From contig BTPG01000001.1 of NCBI GenBank assembly GCA_036245525.1, positions 218,262,799 to 218,326,798 on the forward strand: DNA of 64,000 bases, given 5' to 3'. The translations under genes were made by a program, and so were the position numbers. Positions within the stretch are counted from its first letter, which is position 1; every line of letters begins with the position of its first letter. This stretch comes from Semisulcospira habei. Taxonomy: Eukaryota > Mollusca > Gastropoda > Semisulcospiridae. Below, in pieces: positions 51,311-61,420 of this stretch. Under the pieces are notes generated by a model. It saw only the letters and a list, made by a program, of their open reading frames with translations. It did no database searches and was not told the origin of the DNA.

Positions 51311-51810
51311 CTGTTATATAGTTCAATTCAGGATCTGGAAACATGTCGGTCAGTGTTGTTACAAAAGTGGTTCACCATCGACGTGAAAATCACCGAGACA
51401 ACTGCAGGCGATCAGAACCCCCACAGTTCGGGTTCGCATGATTATAGCTGCCTTCGTGGCGTTCACCACGCAAACACATCTCTCTGCTGCAATAATCAAG
51501 TTAAGCAGACTCCTCGTGTGCATCAGGGATTCTTTGACAGCAAAGCCACTCTGTCCGTAATACAAAACAGTCGCACCAAGTACAGGGTCAAACATAGACA
51601 CGAGGCAATGTAACCCAGAGGAAAAGATGGCACATATGTAGATAGCATCCACTATGCAAGGCAGAGGAGACAAAGATTTACTCTAACTCCTAGCCCATGG
51701 CGATAAAACACAATGCTGTTGATGATGTTGGTTGTCACACAAGTAAAGAAGAGAATGGGATTGAGGACGCAGTTGACCACAGACAGGACAAGCAAGTAAT
51801 TCTCATGTCA

Positions 51811-53274
51811 TCATGTCTTTGGGTGCATGCAGCGTGACAGTGCTATCGCAGTTGGTACTGCTCTTGGAATGAATGTCGCATCTCACGGTCACAGATGCAT
51901 TTTCCATCTTGTAGTAGAATCATAAAACGACGATTTGTGTTATCTTAGATAGATACAGCAGTTTGCTGGAATCCGAATTATAGCACACTTCCAACATAAA
52001 AAGCAACGTGTCGATTGCAAGGTGTGCGTGGTAGCCTTTGTTTCTTTTCGCTATCTTGAAGAAGACAATACACGTAACAAAATCATACTCTAAACATGTT
52101 CAATTGTCATTAGGCACATCAACGTAAACAAACCTTATTTTATTTTGTTTGTTTAGTGTAGAGTTTATTTAAAAAGATATCACAGAAAAGCCAAACTACA
52201 TTAACTGTTTCTTGTGAGCAGTGATAAGTTTTGCAGAAGTCATTCGTGTGTGATTTATAAAGAAACCCACCGAGCGTATCATCCCTTGCTTTAAAATAAC
52301 TTAACCAGCCATCTTAATTGCCAATCAAACTCTTCTCGTCAACCTTGGATAATTAAGGTTCACGAATTGTGGGTGCGTGACTTCAGAAACACTTTTGCTG
52401 GCTTTGTTCATCCGTAATTTGGCTATTAAACAACGAACTTACTTAATTAAATACTTTCGACACCCTCTCCACCTGAAAGAAGAAGCAGTTACCAATTAGA
52501 CACTATCATCTACCACTTTTCATCACATGTATGTAGTATTTCTTTCATTTGTGATCCAGTCTACGGTTTTGGACGTATGGCCTCGAGGTTGGTGTGTGCT
52601 GGTCTGTGAGTATGGAACTCACGGCTTTCAGCTGTATGGTCCAGAATCACAGACCAGCTCTGTTTAATGACCGTTATGGATTCTGTCAAGGTTATGTGCT
52701 TGAAGCTAAACTTGTGTCACATGACCTTTTTCTTTTTCTGATGTCAAGACAATTAGCAGACTCATTCCCGCCTGTTGCTAGCAAGTCATATAGATTATCG
52801 GACTTCTTCGTCATTGAATAGTCAGCTTTCAGGGCCGAGAGGGTTGTATAATTAAAGGATGATTGGTGAAGGCTCAGGTTATTTCTTCGATTACACTTTT
52901 TCCTTTAATGGCTTGTAGAAGGCAAGTGTATAAGGGGAGAGGAATTGATCATCGCCTCCACCATACTTAATTACAAGACTGTCAGTTGTCACCAGAAAAG
53001 TCCTACCCACAGGTGTGGTGACTGGATTCTGCTATGAGGGATATAGTTGGTCACGTGTCTGTTGACCTTTAATATACTGACGAACAAACGAAACGCGCCA
53101 TCATTTGAAACATCGGAATTCAATGTTCTTTTGCTTGTCAGTATACCATACATGTATACACGTACAGGACAGTCTTCTGCTTGGAAAAGCTGTCTTGTTT
53201 CAATGCGATTTTAAGTGAAACGTTCTTGGAATACACAATTTATCAGAGTTCGAACGTGCAAACTTTAACGGTCT
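51811..53274. other. Gene-free stretch upstream of the receptor remnant
   Basis: AT-rich; the receptor N-terminus would lie at about 51811-51900 but stops interrupt it. A small inverted repeat (TGGTCTGTGA...TCACAGACCA) lies at about 52599-52656. Nothing else recognised. Confidence 0.35.
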
Positions 53275-53467
53275 TCATTTTTGTCTACCGTATTTAAAAA
53301 ATACGGTAGACTTTGAAATGGGGCTGGTCGGATCGCATTCCGGAGCATGCACATGATGTTTCTGGCGTGCGGGGCAGAAATTCTGGCAAAGAAGTAACAA
53401 GAAAAAAATGACGTCACGTCTAGCTACGCAAAACCTTGCTAGAGAACGTCTTTTTCGCGCCAACGCC

Positions 53468-53514
<47 letters not shown>

Positions 53515-53552
53515 TGTGTTTGTGCATGCGTGCGCGCGTGCGTGCGTGTGTT

Positions 53553-53594
<42 letters not shown>

Positions 53595-53808
53595 TGTGTG
53601 TGTGTGTGACAGCGACTAGAGCCCGCGTTTGAGAACGGACAAGCTTGAAATTTTATAATATTGTCCCTAAAAGAATTATCTCGAGACCTTTTTTTTCAAT
53701 GTTTTGATTAAGATGCTTATTGGCGAGAAAATGGCCGTTTCACAAAAACCAGTTGATCCACACTGGAGTCCGTAATTATTCTTATTTTTACTAGATATTT
53801 TGCATATA
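53275..53808 (-). repeat. Dispersed block R1, inverted copy, distal half
   Basis: 53275-53470 is the reverse complement of 11325-11520 (AATACGGTAGACTTTGAAAT, GCAGAAATTCTGGCAAAGAA). GT microsatellites at 53469-53508 and 53560-53608 replace the CA run. Continues after the transposon at 56766. Confidence 0.7.
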
Positions 53809-53825
53809 GCCCCCTTCACATACAC

Positions 53826-54195
53826 GGATTTTTCTTACGAGTCCTTACGGATCGCACAAAGGCACGGATCCTTACGGATCCTTACGATTTGGCCACTTTT
53901 ACGACCTATTTACGAGTGCTTACGATTTAATACGAGCTATTTGCGGTTTAATTACGGATTATTACGAGGTATTACGATGTATTTACGGCAAAATTTCACG
54001 ATTTGTTACGAGTTGTCACGGATAACTACGAGCAACTTACGGGCATTTTACGAGCTTTTTACGGATTGTTACGAGTACATTACGAAATGTTACTTTTCAT
54101 CGAAGCTTTTGTGTTAGTTACGACCTGTTTACGTGTTGTTACGAATAGTTACGAGTTAGTTACGAGTATTTACAAGTCCTTACGATTTTTGGCCC
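53826..54195 (+). repeat. Left subterminal TTACG array
   Basis: More than 20 occurrences of TTACGA or TTACGG spaced roughly 10-20 bp apart (for example TTACGAGTTGTCACGGATAA). They are candidate transposase or accessory-protein binding sites. Confidence 0.85.
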
Positions 54196-54255
54196 CAAAA
54201 TAGTAAAACATTGGATTGTGTCGTGATGTCAGTTATTACTCTTAAGACTAAAATA

Positions 54256-54431
<176 letters not shown>

Positions 54432-54623
54432 CTGTGCTTTTTGGACGATGAGGCGAGTGTTTTTCTCTCATTTAACATGACAGGATAGTGCCAAGAAACT
54501 TAAAGTTATACTTTGCTTTATTTCTTTTTTTTTATAATATTCAAAACAGTTTACAAGTTATACAAGTTACAATACATTTACTTTCAATATTACACTGTTC
54601 AAGATATTTCATTTGCTAAGTGT

Positions 54624-55801
54624 TCACTGGGCGTCAGTAGTCGGCGTCGGTGGCGCCTTGGGCGTAGCAGACATATAGACACTCAAGTTAAAGTCCGAGA
54701 TGAAGGAAGTGTTGGAGTTCAGTGTCTGAAAAGCACCGGTCAAGGTTGCTGCAGTATCCTTCGAAGTTGAAGTTGTAGTGGTGGGTGCCTGGGTTCTACT
54801 GCGGACTGGGGTGGAGTGCGCGGGGCGTTGCAGCTGATCCGGCAGGACGGGTTGCAGGTTGGCCGGTTGAAACTGTGTCCAGGGCAGGACATCAGCAGAT
54901 GGGTTGGATGCTGCCAGGTTGCATTCCATGATGTAGTCGGTAGTCAGCTGGGGATGATGGGTCTGCCTCAACACTGTGGTGGACGTTGTCGGCGTAGGAC
55001 TGGGAGATGCGGCGAGGTGTGGTGTTGCTTGCAACAGGGTGTACTGCGGTGCTGCTGGCTGGCTGGCTTGCTGCATGAATCTGCACGGAGGCTGTGGTGG
55101 CTGCAAAAAGGTGACTTGCGGTGATTGCTGCGCTTGACAACGTTCCCGGTTGGACTGTTTTACATACTCCATCGCCTTGGAGGTGGCTTCATGGGTGAAA
55201 TCCTCCAGGCAGGAAGGGGTCATCTTCGCCATGAGCATGCCGAGGAAGTCGCAGGTCCTCTCTGTGTCACTTTTCGGCTCTGCCAGCTGCTGCGAGACTT
55301 TGTCGAGGTAGTCGGTGATGGAGCCTGTTGTCGCTGATGTTGTCGCCGACTGTGGTGTACCTTCAAGGGTACTCTGGGGTGCCACTGATGACTCACTGCA
55401 GTCAGAGTGCAGGTCAGGTCTCTGAATCTTCGACCCTCTGGTGGCCCTGGCTTGACAGATATACGGCTTGACGAACGCAAATTTCTCCAACAACCAGGTG
55501 TTTCTAGCCGTCATGATGTCATCTGCAGCACCGGCGCCGGATCGTGTTGCATTTTCCTTCTTCTTCACCTCCTTCACGTACTGGGTCCGCAACGAAGTAT
55601 ACCATCTGTAGAGGTCGCCAGGGTTCAGCCGCATCTCTGATCCATCTCCAGCCAGGCGCGCTCCTTCTTGTGACGGTTCTTAAACTCGAAACAGGACTTG
55701 TCGTAAAGGTATCGGTTCGACTTTAGCCACTCAATAACCTCATCCTCTTCTTCATTCGTTAGGGACCTAGTCATCTTAGTCTTAGGCTTCCTGTTGCTTC
55801 T
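54624..55801 (-). pseudogene. MADF-BESS accessory protein gene, frameshifted
   Basis: 55801-55625 encodes the first part of a MADF domain (TNEEEDEVIEWLKSNRYLYD, KERAWLEM). The rest follows in another frame from 55634 (LYRWYTSLRTQYVKEVKKKE, WLLEKFAFVKPYI), so one base is gained or lost near 55625-55640. A Ser/Thr/Gln/Pro-rich linker follows a BESS-like helix pair (TERTCDFLGMLMAKMTPSCL). The stop is at 54624. A T-rich tract plus CAG at about 55800 is a possible splice acceptor. MADF proteins bind DNA and assist nuclear import or target binding of Harbinger nucleases (family knowledge). Confidence 0.7.
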
Positions 55802-55971
55802 GAAAATAAACCAAAAATAGCCAATTTCATAACACACATAAAAAAATACTTGTACAATTACTATAATTATTTATGATGTTATGCATATTATACATGATAC
55901 AAATTTTACATTAAACATATTATATTATTTATTACTATATTCCTGATTTATTACTATAAAGTTTGACTTAC

Positions 55972-56214
55972 TTCTGCAGTGGTCGTGGCAGTAGCGGTAG
56001 CTGCTCCATCGTCCGAATCATCACTTCTGGAGATCGAGGAGTCACGTTCACTGGCTCCTATATCAACTTCAATTTTAGTGTCTTCAGTGTCTTCTACATC
56101 AACTGGGTCTAGCTGCGGTAGTGGTTCAGGGGAAGTCGAGCGTGTCCTCTTCTTCCGCGGAGATTTTCGACGATCAGGAGACATCTTGTTGACGGCCTTC
56201 TTCTTTGGAGCCAT
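55972..56214 (-). CDS. Basic, NLS-bearing first exon of the transposon gene
   Basis: Starts MAPKKKAVNKMSPDRRKSPR and becomes acidic and Ser-rich. It ends at a consensus donor GAA|GTAAGTC (55971). Direct splicing to the CAG acceptor at 55800 does not preserve the MADF frame, but the next AG (before ACTAAGATG) does. It could therefore be exon 1 of the MADF gene or a separate small protein. Confidence 0.5.
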
Positions 56215-56279
56215 GCTTGTAGAGTCGATATTATGAATGAAGTGTTCGATTTTGCAGCTGTTATACCTTTTCCCAAATG

Positions 56280-56745
56280 GTAAACAATACGTAAGAATAC
56301 GTAAAGTATACGTATCTATTCGTAAAGTACTCGTAACTACACGTAAGGTGCTCGTAATAACTCATAACAATTCGTACAGCCATCGTAACACGACCAGAAT
56401 GACATCGTTAACAACACGTAAGCACTCGTAATAATCCGTAAAGAATACGCAAACATATCGTAAAGTAACCGTAACAAATCGTGAACAAAAATTGTTACGA
56501 GTCATTTACGGATTCTTGCGAGCGGTTTACGATACTTACGGATTGTTACGAGTTATTTACGGGACAAATCAATCCGTGGACAATTGTACGAAGATTTTTG
56601 ACATGTAAAAACATTTGCCTCTCCTTTCACGGATACTTACGAGTGTCTGCGTGTTGTGATGAGTTATTGACGGATAACAGCGAGTTATTTACGGATGCGT
56701 GCGATTGACTACGAGTTGGCGATCCGTAAGGTCTCGTAAAAAAAA
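56280..56745 (-). repeat. Right subterminal TTACG array
   Basis: Repeats of CGTAA and TTACG in both senses, mirroring the left array. The switch of sense within it (CGTAA before about 56480, TTACG after) suggests an internal inversion or palindromic organisation. Confidence 0.8.
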
Positions 56746-56765
56746 TCCGTGTATGTGAAGGGGGT

Positions 56766-57610
56766 ATAAAAGGGAAATATTGAATGAGTTCGTTAATCAG
56801 CATTGTACCTCTGGAACCTTTTGAGTGATAATTAAATATTTTTTGAAAAAATATATTTTCACGTTTTTGGGGATTAATTTCAAGAATTATAAGGGTTAAT
56901 ATTAAAAAGATTGATTTTTTAACGAAAAACACAATGTTCTCATTAATAATCGCATGATTTTTGATATAACAGTATTACAATAGCCTACAGTTTGTCTCGG
57001 CTGTCGGGTACGATTAGGTGAATTGTGACCTTATTCCCTAGGTGTGAAAATCAGACAATTTTCTGCACCACTTTTTCGGAGTCGATTTGTTAAAACAGCT
57101 AACATAACTTTATTTTTTTCTTTTACGAAAAAAATATCTTCTCATTAATACCCGCATTATTTTTCATAAACAGTGTTTGCATAAGCCTGCTGTTTGTCAC
57201 GGCCCTGGGGTACGATTAGGTCAAATTGTAACCTGTAAGCCCTAGGCGTGAAAATCAGCAAGAAAATTGCAAAGTTCAAATGTTAGTACTGCGATGAGTG
57301 ACGTATAACATCGAGTCGCCACTATGAACACGGCGTCGTGGGACTAATGACGCCATGACGTGAAGCTTGAAGTGACGTCATTTCGCTGCTCGTGCTATTA
57401 TTCTTCTTCAGAATAGCTATGCTACGTCAGACCACAGGGCTTACGAATGGCGGGAATCGCCGTGTGTCCGTCTTTATTTTTGTGTGCCAGTGTGTGTGGA
57501 TCAGAGGGTGGGTTAGAGTAGAAGGAGATGGATTCCTGTCGCTACACGAGCCCACAGAGCGTACTAATGGCGGGAAGCGCCGTGTGTCCGTATTTATTTG
57601 TGTGCGCCGA
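56766..57610 (-). repeat. Dispersed block R1, inverted copy, proximal half
   Basis: Reverse complement of 10515-11230: GTGAAAATCAGCAAGAAAAT, GAACACGGCGTCGTGGGACT, CGCCGTGTGTCCGTCTTTAT. Confidence 0.75.
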
Positions 57611-58231
57611 CGTGTGTGTTGATCAGAGGTTGGCTTAGAGAGGAGGGAAATGGATCAGCATAATAAGCCTAAAAATATGAACAACTCTGAATGTTCCTAA
57701 AGATAAACGCATCTGAGCTCCAAACAATACGGTAGACTTTGGGATGAAATCCTCATCTTGTTTATTTTTGTGACAGCAGCATGTCCGTGATAATCTTTTG
57801 TCGATTTTCTAAAATATTTATTTTGTTATTCTAATTTTTAACACACCTGGAATATACATATCTTTTATGAAAGGTAAACAGCATGTGTTGTTAGCTATCG
57901 CGGGCATGTTTTATTTCAAACAATACGGCAATGATATTTACTGCAGATATTGTGATATTGTATTTCGTACACTAACGGCGATTCCAGTGTGACAACAGTA
58001 CCAGTGTCTGACTGGCGCCATTAGTTTGTTAATTATGATGACACATGCGTACAGTAAAGAGCTATATGATCAACATTCGTCACGCGGTAACCAAACATCT
58101 CAGCCAACGCAGCTTCGACAAATCAGCACCAGAAAAAATGCTGTTATTTTTTTTTCAATCTCTCCTTCTCACTCTACCGATCCCTTTTTTGTTTTTGGAA
58201 CCACTGATCTTGCAGCGAACGTCAGTCTTCT
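57611..58231. other. Gene-free stretch
   Basis: AT-rich; a short CAATACGGTAGACTTTGG near 57723 recalls the end of R1. Nothing else recognised. Confidence 0.3.
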
Positions 58232-58863
58232 GCAAGAGGCATAGATTATCGTGAGTCACACAGGCGGCTGCAGGGGCTCATGATGATCTCTGCCTCCGGC
58301 ACATTTGCATGCGCATTTTTCATGTGGAGGGGGAATTTGGTAGCCCATCTACCAATGCTACAATTCCCCCTGTTCTCCTGTGCAATGCTAATAAACACTA
58401 AACTGAAAACTGACATACTTACATGTGGCAAACAGAAGACACAGACCTGCCGGAGACTCATGTGGATAGGCCCGCATTCGCCAAAATGCGTGAGTAGAAC
58501 AAACTCGGCGAGCAAACAGTCCACAGTAAAAGCAATTTCTATCAGAGAAAGACATTTTGCATGCCGAAGCTCCTGGACCCATGGCCGATGTGCATCACGA
58601 GGTATTCAACCTTTGTTTTCCCTCCCAGTTTGCGGCAGGGATTCCGAAAACCGCCCGAAAAGCCGGGGGGGTGGGGGGGTGGGGTGGTGGGTGGGTGGGT
58701 GGGTGGGGGGGGGGGGTGGGGGGTGGGGAGGGTCCGGGAAAAGCGCCGGTGCAAACCCGTGAAACTTCCGTCTTTTGAGGAAGTAAAGTGGTGCCACAAG
58801 AGGCATATATTCTCATGAGTCCCTGCGGATGCAGGGACTCATGAGAATCTTTGCCTCTTGCAG
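58232..58863. repeat. Two family C core hairpins flanking a G-run
   Basis: Hairpins at 58232-58297 (GCAAGAGGCATAGATTATC...) and 58796-58863 (CTCATGAGTCCCTGC, GGAT loop, exact inverse). Between them is a G-rich tract at 58666-58735 with GGGT repeats, able in principle to form G-quadruplexes. No gene recognised. Confidence 0.75.
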
Positions 58864-58881
58864 ATGGAAGGGTATGTCTTA

Positions 58882-59389
58882 AGGCCCCGCTACACATGCC
58901 CGGTTTTGAGGCCGATTCCCGATCAGTTTCGAATCGTTAGGTGATCGGACCGGACTGCAAAAACGTGTGCACTGCCACACATTCCCCGACTTTATTTAGC
59001 CGACCGGTTTAAACCGAAGATCAAAGTCGTACCTGTTCTGCAAAATGGCTGCTAGTTTTGACAGTGATGATGATGTGCTTGCATTATCAGCAGTTTTGCA
59101 TCATATTCGGGAAGAGGCGTGCGAAACATCAGCAACGGCGGTGGTTTCTGATCACAACAGGCGTGTTCCGCCATTTGCAAACCGTGCTGAAACGACATGA
59201 TTTGCGAGACGCGCTCTGATTGGTTGAAGCTTACGATCGGGACCGATTCGGATCGGAAAAATAGAGCAGGTTCTAGACACCCGATTCCCAGCCGATTGGG
59301 ACAGGATCGGATAATTGACGTCATCCGATCGCAATCGGATCGGAATCGGCTTCAAAATCGGGGCACAACCGGCAAGTGTGGCGGGGCCT
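58882..59389 (+). mobile_element. PIF/Harbinger-type non-autonomous element
   Basis: TTA target duplication (58879-58881 and 59390-59392), the 3-bp preference of Harbinger elements. The left end AGGCCCCGCTACACATGCC is mirrored at the right (inverse AGGCCCCGCCACACTTGCC), with further inverted GCCGATTCC motifs inside. It contains the start of a transposase frame, so it is a deletion derivative of an autonomous element. Confidence 0.85.
59045..59200 (+). pseudogene. N-terminal remnant of Harbinger transposase
   Basis: 51 codons beginning MAASFDSDDDVLALSAVLHH and containing NRRVPPFANRA, then a stop. Harbinger nucleases commonly begin with such an acidic DSDD stretch, then E/R-rich sequence. No catalytic domain remains. 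Confidence 0.6.
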
Positions 59390-59392
59390 TTA

Positions 59393-59856
59393 TGGATATG
59401 TTAGTGTGGGGTAAAGGCCGGCATGATTCACTCAGCTCAGAGCAATGATCCAAATATGACTATTGTATATTAATAGCTCGAACGCTTGACGATCTCGTGG
59501 GCTGGAGGGAGAGATATTTAAATAATGGACACAATAGACCTAGGTTTACAAGTGTGTGACGGTTTGTAATTTTGCGCGATGTCGTCAGTGATGAACATGA
59601 TGCAGAGTAAGAAAACGTCAAACACAGTATCGCGTGCAGTTGTTTTCATTACACAAAAACAACTTCTTCTTCGTTTTTTCTTCTTCTTTGTTCAGGCTTA
59701 CGGTACCAAAAGTGATAATGTACATAATGGGATAATTGTATAAATGATAAAGACCTGTACAGGTCACTCTTCTTCCCTTCCCCCATTTCAGTTCCCCAAA
59801 AGCTAAAGCAAAATAATCATATTAAACATTATCCCACCCAACCCCCCCCCCCCCCC

Positions 59857-59889
<33 letters not shown>

Positions 59890-60140
59890 AACAACAAACA
59901 AACAAACAAAAAAAACAACAACAACAAAAAAAAAAAAAACAACTCTTCCCGCTTCCCTTCTTTAATACTTTTCTGAAGCAAAGGGAAGTATCTCCAAACA
60001 TAACACGTAGAATTCGAAGCAGACGATCTTCTGCAGACAGCAATGAGAAACAAAATACATTATGAAGTCCGAGAACTCTACCCATCCGTGCGAGACTTGC
60101 TTCACAGTGCAATCAGAACTCGAAAAAGGAGTGTGGGTCT
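59393..60140. other. Gene-free stretch with C-run and A-run
   Basis: Poly-C at 59842-59857 followed by a long A tract with AAC/AAAC repeats to 59938; on the minus strand it is a T/G-rich low-complexity tract. No gene seen. Confidence 0.4.
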
Positions 60141-60161
60141 GCGCATGCGCAAGATGGCTGC
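60141..60161 (+). promoter_or_regulatory. NRF1-like plus YY1-like motif pair, possible LINE promoter
   Basis: GCGCATGCGC is an NRF1 palindrome and is immediately followed by AAGATGGCTGC, a strong YY1/initiator match. It lies about 360 bp upstream of ORF1 of the LINE at 60515. Such TATA-less combinations drive many housekeeping and L1-type promoters. Function here is inference. Confidence 0.4.
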
Positions 60162-60514
60162 TGTTTTGTGAAACGAGAAAAGTTCTGGTGTTATATTATG
60201 TTTTACAGCAGTACTTAAAAGCAAAAATTGTGTTAGAAAGGCTGGATTGAGCCATTGTGTCCTGGGGAACAATAGTCCACAGGAATAATTGGTCTAGTTT
60301 TGCTAGTAATCATCGTCCACCTGATCTTTGGGGATCGCTCACACCTCCCATTGACTGCACAGTGTTCAGTCGTCTGTCAGGACGAACTATCCGAGTTCTT
60401 GCACCTTTTTCACTTACATAACACTGACTAACAACCACCTCGAAGGTAAGCTAATCATATTCTGTATTCCTTGTTGGTGCTTACCTAATCCATACTTTAG
60501 CCACACTTTTCACG

Positions 60515-61420
60515 ATGTCACAGCATGAAAGAAAAGGCTCGTCAAGCGGCAATAGCAAAAAGCAAAAAAGCATGCAGGCGCCCTGGTTGTGTCTGTCATG
60601 TGGAAATGCGATTGACGACAGTCAAGGAGATGCTAGCATCCAGTGCTTTTTGTGCAAAGAATTCTGCCACAAGTCGTGCTGTGGTCTGACCACAGCACAG
60701 TTCAATGCTTGCAGGGGTTCAAAGCTACTGCAGTGGACTTGTGAACCTTGTGGGGACAAAGAGATAATTGTCAAATCTCAAATTGAGGCCAAGCTGGATG
60801 GCATCTTCCAGCTGCTAAGAACTATGACTGACCGACTGGAATATTTGGAAAGTGTGCATAAGAAAGAAAACATTGACAAAAGGATTGATGAGACCATTGA
60901 ACAAAAAGTTCAGGAACTTATATGCAAGAAGCTGATGAGAGAGGAAAGAGGAAGTTGAACATAATTGTGGCAAATCTGAGTGAGAGTGATGGGGAGACAG
61001 CAGAGGAAAGGATGAGAGATGACAGAAATAGAGTACGCGAGTTGGCGAGAAAGATGCCAGATGTGGATGCAGGTGAGATAGATAGCCCAGTCAGGTTGGG
61101 GACCTTTAAAATAGGACAAAATGTCAGACCAAGACTGTTGAGACTGGTGGTGAAGACTGAGGAAACCAAGAAAAAGGTGTTGAAGGGGATTTTTGATCTG
61201 AATAAAAACAAACCCCCAAACATGCGCATTTACATCAACAATGACAGTACCCCTAAGGAAAGAGAAAAAAATTAAGGAACTAAGGGAGGAGATGAGAGGG
61301 TGCAGGGAGGGGAGGAAAATTTGATGATAGACTACAGAGCACTGAAGATTGTCACCAGAAAAACCAGACCTGTTGGCGCTAATGCAGCACAACAGGATGC
61401 TTCTGCCACGCAAGCAGGGG
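60515..61420 (+). pseudogene. CR1-like LINE ORF1: PHD finger, coiled coil, RNA-binding-like domain
   Basis: 60515-60958 encodes a PHD-type zinc finger (CLSC, CFLC, CHKSC, CEPC pattern) and a coiled coil (IEAKLDGIFQLLRTMTDRLE). The frame changes near 60945 and continues (60922-61275) with a domain typical of LINE ORF1 proteins (KLNIIVANLSES, RPRLLRLVVKTEETKKKVL). A second shift at an A run (about 61268) leads to a tail that stops near 61420. PHD-bearing ORF1 proteins are known in CR1-group LINEs. Confidence 0.75.

Larger units (their letters stand above)
49767..51810 (-). pseudogene. Rhodopsin-class GPCR pseudogene, gastropod chemosensory-receptor-like
   Basis: Minus-strand pieces occur in receptor order. 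TM1: NCVLNPILFFTCVTTNIINS (about 51800-51670). TM2-TM3 with an ERC variant of the DRY box: LLNLIIAAERCVCVV (51673-51359). TM4: VVSVIFTSMV in a shifted frame near 51385. TM5: GLEAVTLLTVSVTTAITTIK (about 51090-51150). TM6: MAKMLVTVSCVYIACSVP (50530-50477). TM7: FTTVSSAVNFFLYFSRSSEF plus a Cys-containing tail (49988-49767). Frameshifts lie between TM1 and TM2 and at TM4. TTAA elements interrupt TM4-TM5 (51206-51310) and the third loop (50831-51049), and a GC hairpin lies between TM6 and TM7. Family placement rests on the ERC, TM6 and TM7 motifs from memory of that group. Confidence 0.75.

Noticed and set aside
53826..54195. TTACG array considered as a CRISPR or centromeric satellite
   Set aside because: Short irregular motif, mirrored at the other end of a TIR element; better explained as subterminal repeats.
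59822..60112. Minus-strand frame rich in Phe, Cys and Gly
   Set aside because: Translation of the poly-A and poly-C low-complexity tract.
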